Part shown: one piece after another, positions 6,421-8,935 of the stretch | Position numbering within the stretch: the stretch's first letter is position 1 | Layout of the letters: the number at the start of each line of letters is the position of its first letter | Origin: Bacteroidia bacterium | GTDB taxonomy: Bacteria; Bacteroidota; Bacteroidia; UKL13-3 | Assembly: GCA_019454865.1 (NCBI GenBank) | Contig: JACFNJ010000103.1 | Location: forward strand, 1 to 8,935 | Length of the DNA: 8,935 nucleotides | Direction: 5' to 3' | Made by a program: the position numbers and the translations under genes | Notes under the pieces: model-generated | The model's database searches: none | Told to the model about the DNA's origin: nothing | The model's input: the letters and a program-made list of their open reading frames with translations, nothing else

Positions 6421-8007
6421 ATGTACAAAGGGTGGGTTTTATTTATTTCTTATACTTTATTCGCATTGTTTCCGGTGTTTGGCACTACCATTGATAGTTT
6501 AGTAAACCAAGCCCACCAATATTACAAGCAAAATAATTATGTAATAGCACAAGAAACATATTATCACGCATTACAAATTGCTGAAAAAGAAAATAACTCA
6601 GCAGCATTTTCCAGTATATCGCTTTCATTGGCAAGATGTAACTATTTTTTGTATGATAAAGCAGCAGCCTTAAAATGGACATACAACGCACTATATGCAG
6701 CACGCAATGCGCATAACGACTCGTTGCTATCGCAAGCAAATTATTTTTTAGGAGCATTATATATAGAAGCTGAAATTATAGATTCAGCAGAAAAATACGC
6801 ACATACTGCAATTGATTTAATGCTAAAAGCTAAAGATTATGCTCATCTTTCTCAAACGTATTCCACTCTGGCTGAATTGTATTTGAACACATCAACTGAT
6901 AGGGAAAAAATTGAATACATGATTAATGAAGCCGCTAAATACGCTCATTTATCTGATAATAAAAGCATGTTAGCTTTTGCAGAAAGCAAAAGATACAACT
7001 ATGCTTTCTTTTATAAAAAAGATTATGTGTCGGCATTGGAACATATTAATAAAGCCATTGAACTTTATCTTGAAACAGGAAACAGAGAAGCAATTTTAAA
7101 TGCATATCGTGGTAAAGCAGAATGCTTAATTATGCTACGCGATACTACAGCACGAATGTATATGTTGCAGTGGTTTCATTTCAAAGATTCGGTGTTGCAA
7201 GCAGAAAAAGCAATTAACATAGCCAAATTTGAAACTATGTATAATACCGAAGCAAAAGAAAATGAGAATATATTGTTACAAAAGAAAAATGAGCAGAATA
7301 GTTTAATAGTAGTAATTTTAGTGATATTGGTTTTGTTATCTGTTGTAGTTGTTTTATGGATTTTCAACAGAAACAGATATGTGAAAAAACAGCAAGAGTT
7401 AGTCTTTTTACAAAATTTACAACAAGAGAAAGAGCGCATTGCAAGAGACCTACATGACAATGTTGGCGGGCAGCTGTCCTATATTATTTATTCGTTAGAC
7501 GGGATAAATGAAGTAAAGAAAGAGAAACAAATAGAGATAACAGAAAGTATTACGCAATCGGTAAAAAGTGTGATTAGTAGCCTGCGTGAAACGATATGGG
7601 CTATAAGTGATGCAAATATTTCAGCACAAGATTTTTCAGATAAATTAAAAGTTTTTGTAAAGAATTTGTTTAAACATAGCCAGGTTAAAATTCACTTTAA
7701 AGAAGAAATAAAAAAACAAAAAGAATTGAATGCATTATTAGGTCTTAATCTCTATCGGATATGTCAAGAAATTTTGAATAATGCTTTTAAGTATGCAAAT
7801 GCAAAGGATATTAATATTGAAATTGTATGTGTAGGTACGCAATTGAAAATAACTATTAGTGATAATGGAGTTGGGTTTGATACAAAGCAAGAATGTGCGA
7901 ACAAGTATGGGTTACAAAATATTAAGAAACGTGCTAATGAGTTTGGTATTACAGTAAATTTAAGCACACAATTAAACAAAGGAACAACCTATGAACTTAT
8001 AGTATAA
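6421..8007 (+). CDS. Periplasmic-TPR sensor histidine kinase (HisKA_3 / HATPase_c)
   Basis: This membrane sensor kinase autophosphorylates on His and passes phosphate to the response regulator encoded just downstream. It has 528 residues. An N-terminal hydrophobic segment (about 4-21) is a signal peptide or anchor. Residues about 25-275 form helical TPR-like repeats predicted to be periplasmic, which probably sense a protein or peptide ligand. A transmembrane helix spans about 294-316, followed by a short coiled coil. The HisKA_3 H-box is ERIARDLHDNVGGQL with phospho-acceptor His345. The ATPase domain has an N-box (EILNNAFKYA, Asn453/454), G1 box ISDNGVGF (Asp481, Gly483, Gly485), a YGLQNIKKRA segment (497-505), and NKGTTYEL at the end. 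All catalytic boxes are intact, so it should be active. The ATG at 6421 is the only one that keeps the signal segment; an in-frame stop lies at 6385-6387. The regulator gene starts 50 bases after this stop. The stimulus is unknown. Confidence 0.93.
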   Translation: MYKGWVLFISYTLFALFPVFGTTIDSLVNQAHQYYKQNNYVIAQETYYHALQIAEKENNSAAFSSISLSLARCNYFLYDKAAALKWTYNALYAARNAHNDSLLSQANYFLGALYIEAEIIDSAEKYAHTAIDLMLKAKDYAHLSQTYSTLAELYLNTSTDREKIEYMINEAAKYAHLSDNKSMLAFAESKRYNYAFFYKKDYVSALEHINKAIELYLETGNREAILNAYRGKAECLIMLRDTTARMYMLQWFHFKDSVLQAEKAINIAKFETMYNTEAKENENILLQKKNEQNSLIVVILVILVLLSVVVVLWIFNRNRYVKKQQELVFLQNLQQEKERIARDLHDNVGGQLSYIIYSLDGINEVKKEKQIEITESITQSVKSVISSLRETIWAISDANISAQDFSDKLKVFVKNLFKHSQVKIHFKEEIKKQKELNALLGLNLYRICQEILNNAFKYANAKDINIEIVCVGTQLKITISDNGVGFDTKQECANKYGLQNIKKRANEFGITVNLSTQLNKGTTYELIV

Positions 8008-8016
8008 GTGTACTAT
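7999..8016. promoter_or_regulatory. Candidate operator dyad (copy 2) across the kinase stop, ahead of the regulator gene
   Basis: The sequence ATAGTATAAGTGTACTAT has perfect 6-base half-sites ATAGTA and TACTAT around six bases. It contains the last two sense codons and the stop of the kinase gene and ends 41 bases before the regulator ATG. It matches the dyad at 6368-6385 at 14 of 18 positions, differing only in four central bases. It could be an internal operator or promoter-control site for the regulator gene, or an mRNA hairpin between the genes. No T tract follows, so it is not a terminator. Confidence 0.45.
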
Positions 8017-8057
8017 TTCCACAGATATTCAATTTCAATATTTTTGAAGAGTTACAG

Positions 8058-8717
8058 ATGAAAGTATATTTAGCCATAGTTGATGATAATAAAAGTATTC
8101 GGAATACCTTAAGGGATAGGTTTAATTCTATGCCTGAATTTGAAGTGTTGTTTACGGCTGAAAATGGCAAAGATTTTTTGGAAAAAATGCGCGAGGCAAG
8201 AAATTCCATCGAACCTGATGTAGTATTAATGGATATTGATATGCCGATAATGAATGGGATAAAAGCAGTAGAAGAAAGTAAATTACGTTATGCGAAATCT
8301 CGTTATTTAATGCTCACAATTTTTGATGAAGACGAAAAGATATTTAATGCCATAAAAGCAGGAGCTGATGGCTACTTATTAAAAGATGAGTCTATCGAAA
8401 AAATTAAAGAAGCAATAAATAGTTTATTAAATGGCGAAAGTGCTCCCTTATCTCCAAGTATAGCACGTAAGGTTTTGAATTTGCTTACAAATACTAATCT
8501 GTCAAAAAACTCGAACGATGTAGAAGAAAACACTGCTTATAAACTAACTGAACGTGAAAAAGAAATTTTAACACTACTTGTTGAAGGGTTGGAGTACAAA
8601 GAAATTGCGGCACAATTAAAGCTAAGCCCCAATACTATTCGTAATAATGTAACCAAGATATACAGCAAACTTCATGTTACATCGCGCATTCAAGCAATAA
8701 AGGTTGTAAAGAAATAG
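8058..8717 (+). CDS. NarL/LuxR-family response regulator
   Basis: This cytoplasmic transcription factor is the likely partner of the upstream kinase. It has 219 residues, normal for the family. The receiver domain (about 3-122) has every key residue: acidic pair Asp9/Asp10, phospho-acceptor Asp59 in VLMDIDMP, Thr87 in LMLTIFD, and Lys109 in GYLLKD. A linker of about 35 residues rich in Ser and Asn follows. The LuxR-type helix-turn-helix covers about 160-219: LTEREKEILTLLVEG, then KEIAAQLKLSPNTIRNNV and KIYSKLHVTSR. The recognition helix reads NTIRNNVTKIY where many relatives have T-V-K-x-H; this could affect which DNA it binds. Phosphorylation of Asp59 is expected to promote dimerisation and binding to dyad sites. 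The two copies of ATAGTA-N6-TACTAT near this operon are candidate targets. The ATG at 8058 gives the standard receiver start; no good Shine-Dalgarno sequence precedes it. Confidence 0.95.
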   Translation: MKVYLAIVDDNKSIRNTLRDRFNSMPEFEVLFTAENGKDFLEKMREARNSIEPDVVLMDIDMPIMNGIKAVEESKLRYAKSRYLMLTIFDEDEKIFNAIKAGADGYLLKDESIEKIKEAINSLLNGESAPLSPSIARKVLNLLTNTNLSKNSNDVEENTAYKLTEREKEILTLLVEGLEYKEIAAQLKLSPNTIRNNVTKIYSKLHVTSRIQAIKVVKK

Positions 8718-8728
8718 GGTAGGACTAC

Positions 8729-8757
8729 AATTAATAATTTGTATATTAATTTTATTT
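8729..8757 (+). terminator. Possible A+T-only terminator between the regulator gene and rarA
   Basis: AATTAATA (8729-8736) and TATTAATT (8744-8751) are perfect 8-base inverted repeats with a seven-base loop, followed by TTATTT. It lies in the 49-base gap between two convergent stop codons, where a terminator is expected. The stem has no G-C pair and would be weak. Confidence 0.35.
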
Positions 8758-8766
8758 CCGATTGAT

Positions 8767-8935
8767 TTAGTAGTTATACTTCTTTTGCCATCTTGTTTTT
8801 AAAAAATTCCGTTGTTCGTTTTCTCTAGTATTATCACCGGGTTCATAAAAAGTAGTTCCTTTAATTTCATCAGGCAAAAACTCAACTGCAACAAAATTAT
8901 TGGCATAATCATGCGCATATTTATAATCTTTTCCG
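8767..8935 (-). CDS. rarA: Replication-associated recombination protein A (RarA/MgsA, AAA+ ATPase), C-terminal fragment
   Basis: This is the last 55 residues of a protein running off the right edge, read on the minus strand to the TAA at 8769-8767. RarA (WRNIP1/Mgs1 family) is a cytoplasmic clamp-loader-like AAA+ ATPase that acts at stalled replication forks. The fragment carries the C-terminal pattern typical of the family: KDYKYAHDYANNFV, then EFLPDEIKGTTFYEPGDN, then RNFLKTRWQKKY at the very end. The ATPase motifs (Walker A/B, sensor residues) are in the missing part and cannot be checked. It is convergent with the regulator gene and unlikely to be functionally linked to it. The call rests on remembered family pattern rather than a search, but the match extends over the whole fragment. 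Confidence 0.85.
   Translation of the reverse strand, partial: GKDYKYAHDYANNFVAVEFLPDEIKGTTFYEPGDNTRENEQRNFLKTRWQKKYNY

Noticed and set aside
7176..7460. Minus-strand 94-codon open frame inside the kinase gene
   Set aside because: It is an antisense shadow of the transmembrane and coiled-coil segment, with low-complexity Cys, Phe and Thr content. The plus-strand frame carries all kinase motifs.
1..8935. CRISPR array, tRNA or rRNA genes, insertion sequence or prophage signs
   Set aside because: I saw no regularly spaced direct repeats, no tRNA-like cloverleaf, no transposase or integrase motif, and no terminal inverted repeats flanking a unit.

Overview
The window looks like A+T-rich chromosomal DNA from a member of the Bacteroidota. 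Two genes end in type IX secretion (T9SS) C-terminal sorting domains. The histidine kinase has the periplasmic-TPR architecture common in that phylum. Gene starts lack clear Shine-Dalgarno sequences, which is also usual there. The genus cannot be named from the sequence alone.

Layout. (1) Positions 1-3873, plus strand: the 3' part of a drug-efflux operon. It holds an RND (HAE-1/AcrB-like) inner-membrane pump cut by the left edge, then, one base after its stop, an outer-membrane lipoprotein channel of the OprM/NodT type. A hairpin terminator overlaps the channel's stop codon. The periplasmic adaptor is expected just upstream, outside the window. (2) Positions 3897-6297, minus strand: two genes for secreted proteins. 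One is an SGNH-hydrolase-like domain joined to a PKD domain and a T9SS sorting domain. The other is an unrecognised domain with a T9SS sorting domain. They are separated by a strong minus-strand terminator, so they are probably separate transcripts. (3) Positions 6298-6420: a divergent intergenic region rich in dyads. (4) Positions 6421-8717, plus strand: a two-component system, with a TPR sensor histidine kinase followed by a NarL/LuxR-type response regulator. (5) Positions 8767-8935, minus strand: the last 55 residues of RarA (AAA+ replication-associated recombination ATPase), a fragment with no start codon in the window.

How the parts work together. The pump and channel would form one tripartite efflux complex with the missing adaptor. 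The two minus-strand proteins would be exported by Sec and then delivered to the surface or medium by T9SS; no T9SS machinery genes are present here. The kinase and regulator form a cognate pair. The most interesting signal is an 18-base dyad, ATAGTA-N6-TACTAT, found both upstream of the kinase gene (6368-6385) and across the kinase stop codon ahead of the regulator gene (7999-8016), with 14 of 18 bases identical. It is a candidate operator, possibly for autoregulation by the encoded regulator. Nothing in the window is clearly a wholly new system.
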